Part shown: one piece after another, positions 35,741 through 47,825 of the stretch
Numbering within the stretch: position 1 is the stretch's first letter
Layout of the letters: every line of letters begins with the position of its first letter
DNA from: Lytechinus pictus
Taxonomy: Eukaryota; Echinodermata; Echinoidea; Temnopleuroida; Toxopneustidae
DNA: 64,000 nt
Reading direction: 5' to 3'
NCBI RefSeq assembly: GCF_037042905.1
Contig: NC_087258.1
Coordinates: forward strand, 9,898,501 to 9,962,500
The notes under the pieces: generated by a model
The model's input: the letters and a program-made list of their open reading frames with translations, nothing else
Told to the model about the DNA's origin: nothing
Database searches by the model: none
Position numbers and translations under genes: made by a program

Positions 35741-38700
35741 ATGTTAAAAAACGTTTTGTTTGTCACTCTCTTTGCCGTTGTGATAGCTGTCGGTGCCAAA
35801 AAACCATGTTGTGGCCCAACAAAATTTATGGCAGGCAATGGTAAGATCTGTGTTAATATCCATCTCCATGGTTAGAGGTATATATTGTAATAAAAAAGGG
35901 GCCTATACTATCGTTTTAGTGTTATTTGCTTCTGCAATAATTACTCCTACCGAAATTCCACACATTAAGCCAAATATTAATCCAACTTCAAAGCTAATCC
36001 TAACCTTAATTATCCGAATACTCATGTCGTTTGAGCCAAGAAACATTCAATTCAATTCAATTCAATTCTATTTTCATAGATATTAGCGGAGGAACATTAT
36101 GGCGTATAGGCATGGTAGGAGCAATGTCATGTTACAATAAAATTTTGTTATTCTGTTGTTTGACTCGAACTTGTCTTTGATCCAGAAAGTATAAAAATAA
36201 TTTGACCCGAATATTAGTGAGTTTTGTTAATTTGACTTTAATTTTTTTTAGTATACTAGAAAAATAGGATGATTAACATAATTGTTCTCATTAATTAATA
36301 TGAGTCATACATTGTTTGTTTAATCGCAAGTAATGGAACAATATCATGGGGAGGGGAAGTGTTTTTTTTAAATACTTTTATGGGAGAATTTGTGATTTAA
36401 TCTTCCGGGGCCCGTAACACAAAACTTGGCAATGATCGTAGAACGTTTTATACGATTGATTCCATTGACTACAATGTATACAATCCGTCGTGAAAATCAA
36501 GCTTACGATTAATCGCTAACCTTTGTGTTACGGGACCCCGATGCCTGTTTCATAATGATCTTGCAATTATGGCATCTATTTTAAGTGTTGGTTTAAGGGC
36601 TCATCTGCAGCAATGGTCGTAGTTAAACATAGTTTCCACAACCGCAAGTCCTTTCTGAAAGGTGACCCCCTGGTCCACTATTTCCACAGGTGCCTCATAC
36701 CCTTTTTACACAGGATTTTCTTAACCCCGGACTATCGCTAACCCCGTACTATCCTTAACCCCGTACTATTTGTTTTCCTTTTCACACATGCCAAATTGTT
36801 ATCGCTAACCCCGGATAAGAAATGCTTGCTTTTCACACACGAAACTCGCTAACCCCGGACTAGTGGTTTTTGTCGATCATTCGTAGTACAAGTACTTCAC
36901 TCGTACCTTTTTACACACGCTAAAATGTCCTTAACCCCGTACTATAGGTGGGGCTAATTTGCCATTTAGCCCCACCTATAGTACGGGGTTAAGCTTAGCC
37001 CACTTTCGTTTTACACTAGCGATCTTAACCCCGTACTATCGCTCTTAGCACCGCAATTGCTGGGATAACCCTGCTTTTTTGCAGGGCCAAATAATCCCGT
37101 ACTAAAGGTGGGGTTAGCCCACTTTGCAAAAATGCTGTGTAAAAAGAAAGTGGGCTAAGCTTAACCCCGTACTATAGGTGGGGCTAAATGGCAATTTAGC
37201 CCCACCTATAGTACGGGGTTAAGGAAAATTTAGCGTGTGTAAAAAGGGTATAAGTGGGGCAGGTAATTACGGACCCTGACACCAATATGTCCCACTCGGA
37301 AGGGTTCTTTACCTATCAGTATGGTGCCTTTGACTTTGAAAGGAAGATGTTTGGTTATAATATGTCAGTTACCTACCCCAACGGTACATCGACACTCATT
37401 AGGCTGATCCAGAATTACGCTCAGGTATATATAGTATGACTTGGAGACGTTATATTTCTTGCTCTTGATATTTTGTATAATAATTGCCGAGCTTGGAAGA
37501 TTTCGAAAAGATGCATGGGGTATTATACGCGCACGCGACCGGGGGAATGGGCAGTTCAATCTGGATGAAGGCGCTATATAATGTCTATTGAAAAAAATGT
37601 GTAAAAAATGTATGTTTCTTGATTTAATGCGGAAACAACTGAGAAGTCTCTAAAGGGACGGAAAGAGTATATTCATTAATTGGCGTTTATAATTAATATA
37701 ATTATCTATTAAACTATGTGAGAAAAGGTGAATACAGGGTTAATTTGACTAATAATCATCCCCAATTTAAAATGCGCCTGGGGTGGTTTTCGGAAACATT
37801 TTCTCTTGTTTTTGAGAACATACTTTCTTGTGTGAACAACAGCAATGTTGAGTTATCATCCCACCCTCAATCTAATTTACAAACAAATATTATAGTTAGC
37901 AATTTTAAAACTGCCATGAATAAATATCAAAGATTGTCAATTATGATTTAAATTTTTAATACATAATTTATTATTTTTTTAATTTATTTTTTAATAGTTA
38001 CCCGTAAGGCGTGATATGTACTGCGACTAATCTGATTGGTTCCGGGTCAGTTTTTTTTTTAAACTAATGCGCATGTAACATTGATTTTGATTGGTCAATG
38101 CTGACTAAGATCCGATGACGGTAAACATTTACGTTATTTAACAATTGTTTTCCTTGTCAAACAGAAGTACCAGTATATAATTCTTGATGCATTGCGGTAC
38201 TGCCAGAAGCAAGAGGTCACAGAGCCACAACCAACCAATTGCATTCCTAGTAAGAGAAATTCATTCCCCCCCCCCAAAATAAAAGAAATGGATTAGCGGC
38301 CCGTATTCCGAAGTCCGGTTTAAGTTAAATGGTCTAACTCTGTGCAAAAATTGTGGGAAGCTGAAAAGGTCATTACTTTGTTAACATTGTAAATTTTTCC
38401 TGTTCACTGTGGTCTTTCCGGTCTGTCACCATATGTTAGGCCATTAATGGTAAAGAAAACTAATTCACTTATTGTTCACAGACTGTTATGAATGACATGA
38501 TGAGCTAATAAATCGATCCTGCATTGGCTATAGTTGAACCACAACTTTAGACCAGAGTTTAACTTATAACTGAGTTCAGAATACAGGCCATAGAGTTCAG
38601 CCTGTAATTCATATACTTTATACTATGTCATCATTGGGGTTGCCACGCAGTCAAGCTTAGCTTATAGTGGCAACCCCTGCAACCTTCTAACAATCGATAC

Positions 38701-39705
38701 GGTATATATTAATAGAAAATGCAATTATGTTCAATGTTTTGCTTGTCAGTTATACGTATATTATTATTGTATTTTATTTGTTAATGTGTTTATGAAAAAG
38801 TGTTGCAGAAACCAATAAATGAAATGAAATTGATAACTGAAAGTCAGTTTAATCAAGTTCAGATTCACTTGAGCTATATATGGTTCAATATATTCGATTT
38901 AAAATATCAGAAATATAATATATAATACCGCCAGGACTTTGCTGGAGCGGTCCTGGAGCGGTGAAAAAAAAATCACCACCGCTCGTTACCAATCACCACC
39001 GTTTAACAGAAGTTGGCCACCGTTCAAGGCAACGGCGTATACGCTCGGCCACTGCTGATGGTCCCTCCTACCGCTCCGAAGGTTTTGAACTGCACAAAAT
39101 ATTGCTAGCGGTGAATGAGGAGTGGGCAATTTTCCGCTCTGGCAAAGTTCACCACCGCTCCAACAAAGCTCAGTCAAAGTTTGGCACCGCTAGACGCAAG
39201 TTCGTGGACGTTTGGGTCCGCTAGGCCAACGCATAAATATTGAACGCTGGACCACCGCTGCGGTGATTAAACGTTGCACAAACTTTGTTGGAGCGGTTGT
39301 AAGCGTTTTACGAGCGGACACGGAATTGCTGGAATGGTGTCGGGCGTTGAAGCAGCGATCCATTGCGGTGATGAACTTTGGCTTGGCGTTGGTATGGAGG
39401 TGTCACCGCTAAACTAACGCGAAAGCAACGCCGGCTTCAGCGGTGCACCGCTATGACAACGCCCGTGCTTTCGATTTTTTTTTTTCATTTTGCGCGCGGT
39501 GACGAAATTCGACCCCCTCTCCCTACCGTTCAAGGACCGCTCCAGCAAAGTTCTGGAGGTGTGACCACTACTTTGAGTCTTTAACTCAATCAATGGTGCA
39601 AGTTTTTCTGCTGAAGAAACTAGCTAGTGATTGATGACTTTGTCTGGAATGCTAGTTTCCATGACAACTAAAGAAGTGGGTTGGAGTCACATCGCATCAC
39701 CTGCA

Positions 39706-39749
<44 letters not shown>

Positions 39750-42700
39750 TATCATCGTCATCACCATCATCCATGTCATCATCATCATCACCAGCACCAC
39801 AATTGACGCATCAGGAAACTTCATCATTAGGGGCAAGTTCTTTTGACGAGCATAATAAAGGGCCAGAGTTGACCTCAAGTTTACCAACATTTCCATTAGC
39901 ACTTTCCTGTCAAAAATCCCCCCCCCCCCACCCGAAAAAAAAATAGTCATGAAGATTAGATTGTCTCTTACCCCGAACTACTAGTATATAGCTTATAATA
40001 AGTAGACATATACTTCATGTATACGAATTTTATTACAATGAGTAGTAAATTGGTAATTCGTGATAATCAAAATTGGTAATAATATATTTAGGCCTACATT
40101 ATATAAATGTATGTAACTAGACTCCTTCATCTCAGTAATGATTGAAACCCCAATCGAAATTTAGAAATTTTTAAACTTGTAAAATTACTAAAAACTACAA
40201 ATTTGGTGCTGGTCGGGTTGTGCAGTTTGCAATGGGCCTTAGAAATAAACTGCACTGTCATGACTGTACTGTTTTCATTGATTTCGTAGATAACGCAACA
40301 TGGCAATCCAGTTTTCGCATCGGGGGCGCCAAAGGTGGTAGTCTGTTTGCAGATTCGTGGACCTATAAGTTCGTTCACCCTAAGGATGCTGTACAGGGCG
40401 ACATCGTAGCAAATGTCTTTCAGGATGACTGCTCACCATTTAGTACTACCTTCATTGGTGATCGATTTCAAGGGGACCGTAAAGGTTATTGTACATGTTT
40501 TTCTTTTTTAATTTCTGTATATCATGTTTTTATTCTGTGTTTGCGTTATAGAAAGGCGGATCAGTGCGATCTGGGGCCTGCTGCATAAATGAAATACTCT
40601 GGCATTTTTTTTGCCATATGTTTTTCAATGTGCTATTGTCAATGGCATATTTTGCTGCCATAATTTTTATCCATTTCCCAGATTTTTTATGGCAAAAGTT
40701 TTATGCAACAGACCCCCTGTGGTTCTTACTATGGCCATCAAAACTGACGGTCATGGGTCCTAATCCCAGCCATTGCAGAATTTCCTGTAGCAAGAAATGT
40801 ATTCACAATGTGCTGCTCTCAACCCAGGTTGGATAAATGGGAACCGTAAATTCTCACAAAACTGTGAGCACTGGAATCGGTAACATATTACTCTGGGTAA
40901 TATAGAAACGCCTTGAGCACCCAGTTAACAAGGTGGATCTATGGGTAGCTTAATGACCCCATATTATCATTATTATTGTTTGTATTACTATTATTATCAT
41001 TACTATTATTATCAATATAATTATTAGTATTAGCAACCATATAATCATGATTATTATTATCATTACTATATTATTATTATTATTATTATTATCATCATTA
41101 TATTGAGTGAAGCATTTAAAGTCCTCGACACGATATCGGAAATTAGTCATATAGAGTCTGCACCCCTCATGGCAGGGACGAACTTATCCTTGATTTCTTC
41201 TTAACTTAACAAACAAATGTGAACGCTCCCTAAGAGAATAAAATATCACTACAAATATTGTAGTCATGAGATCCAATGATGAAGAAGAAAAGTTTAACGT
41301 TTATTGGGTTAAAACGACAGTTTATTGGGACAAACGACGTAGTTGCAATTTTTCGTCAGGTCCGAAACGTAGGACGAATCTGCTGTTCCGGTTCACCAAT
41401 TTTGGACAAAGACTCCGATATATTCATTGTAATTTGACTTGCATTTCAATGCATTTGCTATGTTCTAGGATTCGGTTCGCGTAGCGGGGAAAGAAAATTG
41501 CTATTTTTTTCGCCATTGAACCAATTGAGACTCTATAAGTCGGGAACTTATGTCATGGGTATATAAATGTAATTGTTAAAAAAAATAATTGAAAAGTGTT
41601 AATGTCCTTACGGATTCCACATCTTCCCAAAATGAATTTACCAAAATCTATGGGTCTATCCCATACGGTTGCAAACAGCAAAAATAAAAATGATGAAATC
41701 TAAATAATCAAAACAGAATTTACCTAGTAAAATGCAAACAAGCAAAGCAAAACTGCTTCAAGGGACAATTTATGAATTTAAGAGAACACTTTCACAATTA
41801 TTTAATTTTTATAGGATTGAATGAAAGGCAACTAGGCCTATATCCCAGAGAGTGGGAACAGCATATACGATTGTTGTTCGTGTTAAACAAAATGTTGTGT
41901 TAAACAATTGGTAAATGAAAGTAAACAGACTGTCTGGTAATTCAGAAAATTATTTTTCACAAATAAATCATGATAAAAAGCGATGTTGATCAACGTACGA
42001 CTTTATTTTCATTGCAGTTCCTCTAATCAGTATGGGAGGCCTCCTGAACTTGACGAGTGGTATCCCGCATCCCGAAGAATGGTTCACTGTACCAGACTTC
42101 TGTCCTAAAGAGGTATGACGTCATCCATAATTGTCGTCGATGTGGCGATGACAGTATTCATGGTATTGTTTTATCTCAAACATCTGTTCTATTCCATGCA
42201 TCTCACTCTAAATATGATTTTCAAGAATGATGTAAAATCTTGGAGTAGAATGCCTGAAGCATAAAATGTACAGTATGTTAACCTGAATAACCAAGCAAAA
42301 AATGTAACTAGTTATCGAAAGTAGTAATGATGATGATGATGATGGGCTCTTGTATAGCGCCGGTATCCGCCTCAGCTGGGCGCTCATGGTGCTTGCTCAA
42401 AAATAGGAAATATCTCACAAATTTCAATGTCTTCAAACAGTGCTTAGGATCATCATTCAGTTCAAGTACTGTCCTAGTAATACTACAATTGAGTTATTCT
42501 TGCAATAATGTTGGAGTGGGGAACAGCAAAGTCTTCAGGTAAGACTCAAACGTTGATTGGGTCTCTGCTCTCCTGATGAATTGGGGAAGGCTATTCCACA
42601 GCTTTGGTCCAGAGATGTAGAAGGCTCTGTCACCCCAAGTTGTGTGGCTGAGAGATTCTGTCAGCAATGCTTGATCTGCTGATCTGAGACTGCGTGATGG

Positions 42701-45700
42701 TCTATGCTGAGATAAGAGCTCTGATATGTAGGGTGGAGATTTATCGTTAAGCGCTTTAAATACGAGGACCCCAAGTTTATAGGCTATTCTCTGGTTGACA
42801 GGCAGCCAATGTAGGTCACGCAGAATTGGAGTAATGTGGACTCTCTTTCTTTGAAGGGACACAAGACGTGCGGCCATGTTCTGCAGACGCTGAAGTCTGT
42901 GCAGTTGATGTTGAGTCAAACCAGTCAAAATTGAGTTGCAAATGTCCAGTCGGGCTGTTACAAAGGCATGAACAAGGAGTTCAGCAACTTTCGATGCTTG
43001 CGGATCCTTCCAAGATTACGGATAGAGATACAGGCAGCCTTGGAAGTGCCTGTGACATGCTGCTCCATTGTAAGTGAGGAATCAAACACCACTCCAAGGT
43101 TTCTCACTTGATCAGAAGGCTTGATTAAAGAGTTGCCAATTCTTAGATGGTTTATTGTAACTTTGGCTCGTTGTTGACGAGATCCCACAACAAGGAATTC
43201 CGTCTTGTCCTTATTCATCTTAAGATAGTTATTAGACAGCCATTCCTGGAGGTCAGCTACACAGGATTCAATGCGCTGAAGTCCTAAATTGACCTCAGTT
43301 TGAGATGAGTTGACGGTACAGTAAATCTGTGTATCATCTGCATATCGGTGATACTGGAGTCCGTGCCTCTTGATGATGTGAGATATGGGCGAAGTGTACA
43401 TGCTGAACAACTGCGGGCCGAGGACAGAGCCTTGATGAACGCCATACTTCAGCGTTGATGAGTCGGATCTGGCACCGTCGACGGAAACATAGCTCGTCCT
43501 TCCTGTCAGGTACGATCGAAACCACTGTAGTGCGACTCCGCTGATTCCATATAGGTCACTAAGTCGATGGAGAAGAATATCATGGTCGACAGTGTCAAAT
43601 GCTGCTGAAAGGTCAAGTAGGACAAGAAGCGATATCTTCTTTTGATCCATGCCGGAAAGTAGATCATTCTGGACTCTGATGATTGCTGTCTCGACACTAT
43701 GATTGGCACGATAGGCAGACTGGAATGTATCATGGAGAGAATTATCTGTGATGTAGGAACCCAACTGGTTCATCACGACGCGCTCCAGTGTCTTGCTCAA
43801 GAAGCTGAGGTTGGAGATCGGGCGATAGTTGCTCATGTTCTCTGGATCGAGTTTTGACTTCTTCAGCACTGGATTAACTTGTGCAACTCTCAGAACTTCT
43901 GGGACTTCTCCAGATTGTAAAGAGGTATTAATGATTGATGTCACAATAGGGATCACAGTAGAAGAACAGGATTTGAGCAACAGAGTTGGGATAGGATCCA
44001 GATCACATGATTTTGGTGGTGAAGATGATACAATGCGTCGTACCTCATCCTCTGTTACCTCTTCGAAAACCGACAAGTTACTAGGTGATGACAGTATTCC
44101 AGCAGAAGGAAGGCTTAGGTCATCAGCAATCTGGCATCCTTGGCGGATGTTTGAGATTTTTTCATCAAAGAACTTACAAAATTCTTTGGATAGCTGTTCC
44201 TTTGACTGGTGCTGTGGGAGAGGAGACTTGCTCTTGCGATGAAGGACTTTATCAGCAATACTGAAGAGTCGTCTCTGGTCTTTTGCATTCTCTGTGAACA
44301 GGTCATTGTAGTATGTTGACTTTGATTGACGAATGAGTCGATTGACCTTCTGCTTCTGCGATGTATACATCTGCCGATGAATCTCAAGTCCAGAGTTTCT
44401 CCACAAGGTCTCTAGGCGACGTCTTTCCCGCTTTTCAGTATGAAAGCTGCTCTTGAACCATGGAGAATGGGGTCTCAGAACCACTGTACGTGTCTTCATT
44501 GGAGCATGACTATCAAAATATTTCCAAGGATGGTGTTATACTGCTCAGCTTGTGATGACAATGAGTTAAGTTTCAACTCTGTACTGGAAAGCTTGGAAGA
44601 CTTTATGTCATCACAGAGAGCCTCCTTACTGATGGCTGATACATTCCTTGTTTTTACTTCAACCTTCTGGTTCTGAGGGCGCTCAAGATACAGCTTGATG
44701 GTTATTGCTGAATGATCAGCTATCCCGTCGATGACATGCAGATCATCAAAAAAGGTTGGGTCTGATTCCCTGGTGATCAGTAAGTCCAGAGTGTGACCTT
44801 TTGTATGCGTAGGACAGGTAACACTTTGTCTAAGGTTGTGGCTAGAGAGGAGATTCTTGAAGGCACAAGCATTTGCATTTGACACTGAGTCGACATGAAC
44901 ATTAAAATCACCTGTGATGATAATAGGCATTTGATTCAAACATACATCTTCAATAAGTGACTCAAACTCTGCAGTGAACGCATCAAAGGAAGAACCTGTT
45001 GATCTAGTTGGTGGGCGGTACACTACAACAAGTAGGAGTGATAATGTTGAACTGACAATTTCAGCTGAGAAAACCTCAAAAGCCTTGGGGTTAGCAATAC
45101 ATTCAGGGAAACGCACATTCAGAGTAGACTTGTATAAGAGAGCAAGGCCTCCACCTCGTTTGTTGTTTGTGCGTGGAAAATGCTTGAACGTATAACCCGT
45201 TGGCGTGATGTCTCCGATGACAATATCGTCTCCAGTCTTGAGCCAGGTTTCACAAATGGCCACGATATTGTAGATATTGTATTTATACATACATAAATAT
45301 GCTCTCTCTATCTCTCTCTCTCTGTATATATTTGTGTGTGTGATCTTTCATCCCGATTGGTTAAATACCTTGAAAATTTACATTTCACATTTTGAACCGG
45401 GCATGGTGGCCCAATGGTAGAGCGTCCGCCTCATGAACGGGAGGTCGTGGGTTCGATCCTCGGCCGAGTCATACCAAAGACTTATAAAAATGGGACCTTC
45501 TGCCTTCTTGCGAGACGCTCAGCATTTAGATTGGAGAAGGGTAATAATAACATATTATGTTATGTAGGGCCCGCGGGTAGAGCAGTATCCTAACTGAAGT
45601 GGCTACCCTGGGTAAATAAAACGTTATTATTATTATCATTACGGCATTTATATATTTTCCGAGATGAAATATCATATTGTTGATATATTTTAATTTTTTT

Positions 45701-45809
45701 TAATTTATAATTTTGTTTCCCCCAGATCAACAGCCTAACGACAAACATGGCACGATCTGCACCATACCTACCAAATCTGGACTTCCTTCAACTGCCTCTA
45801 CTTTTTTAA
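35741..45809 (+). CDS. Ependymin-related secreted protein (6 exons)
   Basis: Exons 35741-35840, 37255-37424, 38165-38249, 40290-40484, 42018-42112 and 45726-45809 give 729 nt in one frame (242 aa). All donors are GT, all acceptors AG, and phases agree. Residues 1-19 form a signal peptide (hydrophobic VLFVTLFAVVIAVGA), followed by the KKPCCGPTKF segment with the ependymin CC pair. Exon 2 has an FxYxxGAFDFERK strand with NMS and NGT glycosylation sites. Exon 3 holds YCQKQE and ends at CIP. Exon 5 ends with VPDFCP, matching the conserved last Cys of the family. Ependymins and MERPs are secreted, often glycosylated proteins found in extracellular fluid or lysosome. The exon-2 acceptor (TATAAG, directly beside a MITE) is unusually poor. 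Intron 5 carries an antisense LINE. Confidence 0.85.
36407..36539. mobile_element. MITE family C (GTAACACAAA TIR), copy 1
   Basis: GGGGCCCGTAACACAAA at the left and TTTGTGTTACGGGACCCC at the right bound about 133 bp, with inverted GCGATTAATCGT-like motifs inside. It lies in ependymin intron 1. A partial copy is at 63928-64000. Confidence 0.8.
36700..37248. mobile_element. TA-flanked MITE adjoining ependymin exon 2
   Basis: 549 bp between TA at 36698-36699 and 37249-37250. TIR CCCTTTTTACACA...CTTAACCCC and inverse (about 30 bp). The interior is built of repeated GTACTATAGGTGGGGCTAA blocks in both orientations. The right end is 4 bases before the AG used by ependymin exon 2. Confidence 0.9.
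38297..38589. mobile_element. MITE with GGCCCGTATTC TIRs
   Basis: The left GGCCCGTATTCCGAAGTC and right GACTTAGTTC-type inverse (GAGTTCAGAATACAGGCC) bound 293 bp. Inverted GTTTAAGTTAAA/GTTTAACTTATAAC segments follow. It is located in ependymin intron 3. Confidence 0.75.
38931..39556. mobile_element. MITE with CCAGGACTTTGCTGGAGCGG TIRs
   Basis: Left end CCAGGACTTTGCTGGAGCGG is inverted at the right (CCGCTCCAGCAAAGTTCTGG). It spans about 626 bp, is GC-richer than its surroundings and contains many CCACCGCT/AGCGGTG motifs in both orientations. It lies in ependymin intron 3. ORFs across it have no domain. Confidence 0.8.
39705..39795. repeat. (ATC)n microsatellite
   Basis: About 90 bp of ATC/ATT trinucleotides in ependymin intron 3. 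Confidence 0.9.
40573..40716. mobile_element. Small MITE with TGCATAAA TIRs
   Basis: GGGGCCTGCTGCATAAA and its inverse (TTTTATGCAACAGACCCCC) bound about 144 bp in ependymin intron 4, directly followed by a SINE. Confidence 0.65.
40716..40978 (+). mobile_element. tRNA-derived SINE, 5'-degraded
   Basis: Shares the body of the SINE at 15214 (CACAATGTGCTGC, CAACCCAGGTTGG, CGCCTTGAGCACC, AACAAGGTGGAT) and ends in ATT repeats. The tRNA head is diverged. Confidence 0.75.
40975..41102. repeat. (ATT/ATC)n low-complexity tract
   Basis: ATT/ATC-rich sequence forming the tail region after the SINE at 40716. Confidence 0.8.
42958..44499 (-). pseudogene. LINE reverse transcriptase domain
   Basis: 513-codon open segment with the palm motifs SAAFD and YADD, a fingers region (NYRPISNLSFLSKTLE) and thumb. 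It is cut off from its endonuclease by a frameshift just upstream and from its C-terminal 144-codon tail by another just downstream. Confidence 0.9.
44496..45290 (-). pseudogene. LINE endonuclease domain, 5'-truncated
   Basis: 264-codon segment of the exonuclease/endonuclease/phosphatase superfamily. It starts within the domain at VAICETWL and includes VVYRPP, GDFNVH, a HTLDLLI stretch and ADHSAI. The N-terminal catalytic strand with the first Asn is absent, so it is unlikely to be active. Confidence 0.85.
45398..45640 (+). mobile_element. tRNA-derived SINE, second family
   Basis: The head has A-box TGGCCCAATGG and B-box GGTTCGATCC, with an anticodon-like stem (CCGCC/GGGAGG). An unrelated body and an AATAAAACGTTATTATTATT tail follow. 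The head does not close a good acceptor stem, so it is a SINE and not a tRNA gene. It lies about 85 bp before the last ependymin exon. Confidence 0.75.
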
Positions 45810-45948
45810 AATACAATGGGCATCCTTGAACAAACTGAAATATAGTGACGAAAATCATCCCCCATGTCGACGAACAAGAAATTCATCCTTGAAATGCACA
45901 TGGAACGGTGTCATCATGTTCACCGTTACACATAAAAAAATATTTATA

Positions 45949-46144
45949 CACTCTTAAAATGTTGGCCAACATACTGTCCACACAGCAATTGGTTAAAGCT
46001 TTATCCATTTCTGGGTAGTTTTAAACCAAATAATGTGTGCTTTGGGTGAAAACTTCACAGTATTGGTTGAAAACTACCCAAAGTTGGATAAATTTTTAAA
46101 CAATTGCCGTGTGGACAGTATGTTGCCCAACATGTTAAAGAGTG
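45949..46144. mobile_element. TA-flanked hairpin MITE (CACTCTTAAAATG TIR)
   Basis: 196 bp between TA at 45947-45948 and 46145-46146. CACTCTTAAAATGTTGG and inverse at the ends, with ACTGTCCACAC and other arms pairing inward. It starts 138 bp after the ependymin stop codon and could fall in its 3' UTR. Confidence 0.85.
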
Positions 46145-46149
46145 TATAG

Positions 46150-47195
46150 AATATAATTATTTTATACAATTCCATTCCATTCTCTAATCTTCCCCATGTT
46201 TCTTTGACATCCACACGCATTACGCTCACCCCTACCCGTACTTTTTTTTCTTGCAACCTCCATCTCTCTCTCTCTCTCTTCCCCCTCTCTCTCCCAGGGT
46301 GTGCACGGGTGTGTGTGAGGGAGTCTCCCTCACACACACACAAACACACTTGTGTGCACCCTCACCCACCATGTTCTCTCTCATATACACGTCGACAAAT
46401 GCACTATCGTTCTTTTGACATCCTTCCGCCCGTGATATACTTCAATGAGGAATCTAAAGACAAATTTATATCAGTAGGCCTACGTTTTACTAAATGAATC
46501 GGTATGATTAAATACATGAAAAGCGAGAGCGAAGGAAGAATTATGTTTCGCTAAGTGGCTAATGTACAACAGTACCGCCCACATAAAATGCATGAAGGCA
46601 AGTGCGCATGAAAGCGAAGAAAGAGTCTGTTTCGCAATTGTATACCGTCCATTACTCGTTCAATAATCGACAAAGCTATTTTTTAACACGATTGCACATT
46701 TCAGAACGTGATGCCCTAATGGCAAAGGGCACTTTCCGTTATTGATCACAATTTTTATTGACTATATTCAAAGCAATAACGGGTTAATTGTTAATGACGG
46801 TCGGCGAACTTAAACATAGGCGTCGACTGACTGTATTGGCCTGTGGTGAAATGGAAGTCTATATGAAAGCATTAAATAAAAAGTTATAAAAACTGACGAG
46901 AAGATGAAATCACAGAACAAACTAGATTCCTTAATTCTGGATCGTCAAATGAATACTCAAATTAAAATCAAAGTCTATTTCATTCCTCTTCTTAGTTATA
47001 AAAGGGAATTCAATTGAGACATATAACGGCAATTGTACGATTATCTCTGATTGTTGTCCATGTTTTACAACCATGATTAAACCAATTATTAATAAATAAA
47101 CTATATATTCGTATACCTTGTATTTGTAGTTTCTTTAATCATCAATAACTCAAAACGATTACATGAAGAGTGGTCGAATCATACATTAGTGATCA
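46150..47195. other. Intergenic; (CT)n and no gene recognised
   Basis: Contains a (CT)n run at about 46262-46295 next to a GTGTG/CACAC inverted segment at 46298-46350. Several AATAAA sites occur (for example 46875-46880). No coding or repeat family was recognised. Confidence 0.5.
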
Positions 47196-47202
47196 AACTA
47201 CT

Positions 47203-47825
47203 GTGAGAGCCCCCCCCCAAAAAAAAAAAACGACACCTCACATATCACCATTTTAAGGAAAATATATCATGAACGCATAATCATTATTGCCTGAAAGAGT
47301 ATGTTCTCCCGAATAATTTGATACCCTATTTATGCGGTATGTGTAAACGCTTGGATGATCAGTAGGTATTCTCTGCAGTGATATAAATTTTGACTTGCGC
47401 CAAAGTAAGACATGACTGCAATGAATGAATCGAGATGTCAATGCCATATGAGTTAGTAAACATATTTGCGAATCCCTTTTCAATGAAATCAATTTTGAGA
47501 GTTAATACTAAAAAACGTTTATCAAACAATTATAATGTAAATTATTGAAAAGGTGTTTTGAAATGGATGTTAATGCAACCGTTGTAGAATTATAACATCA
47601 TTGAAATCTGGATTCATTCATTGCAGTCATGCCTTACTGTGGCGCAAATCAAACTTTACATCACTGCAAAGAATACCTCCTGATCATCCAAACGTTAACA
47701 CATGGTATCAAATTATTTGGGAGAACATACTCCTTTAGGCCATATATAATAATTATGTGTTCATGACATAATTTTTCCTTAAAGTGGGGATTTGTGAGGT
47801 GTCATTTTTTTTAACTCTCACGGTA
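47203..47825. mobile_element. Foldback element family F, copy 2
   Basis: Ends CTGTGAGAG / CTCTCACGG enclose inverted ACACCTCA, TTAAGGAAAA, AGTATGTTCTCCC and GATACC blocks, with an inverted core around ATGAATGAATC. About 623 bp. This is the uninterrupted relative of 16525-17853. Confidence 0.8.

Larger units (their letters stand above)
42326..45297 (-). mobile_element. L2/CR1-group LINE, 5'-truncated, antisense in ependymin intron 5
   Basis: About 3 kb encoding, in order, most of an apurinic endonuclease (45290-44496), a reverse transcriptase (44499-42958) and the C-terminal tail (42928-42494). The endonuclease shows CETWL, GDFNVH and DHSAI motifs. The RT shows LLDLSAAFDTVDH, GSVLGP and YADDTQI. 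The tail shows LHWLPV and WNSLP. Reading frames change near 44515 and again near 42960, so ORF2 is broken in two places. ORF1 and the start of the endonuclease are missing. The 3' end is a short (ATG)n run at 42326-42345, as in L2-type elements. Confidence 0.9.

Noticed and set aside
38961..39584. Several 60-90-codon ORFs on both strands
   Set aside because: They lie wholly within a TIR-bounded MITE and contain only its CCACCGCT subrepeats.
40220..40588. Single 122-codon ORF treated as a stand-alone gene
   Set aside because: Only 40290-40484 is coding; it is ependymin exon 4, and the rest is intron read through.
45398..45470. Possible tRNA gene with A and B boxes
   Set aside because: The acceptor stem does not pair well, and the sequence continues into a SINE body and tail.
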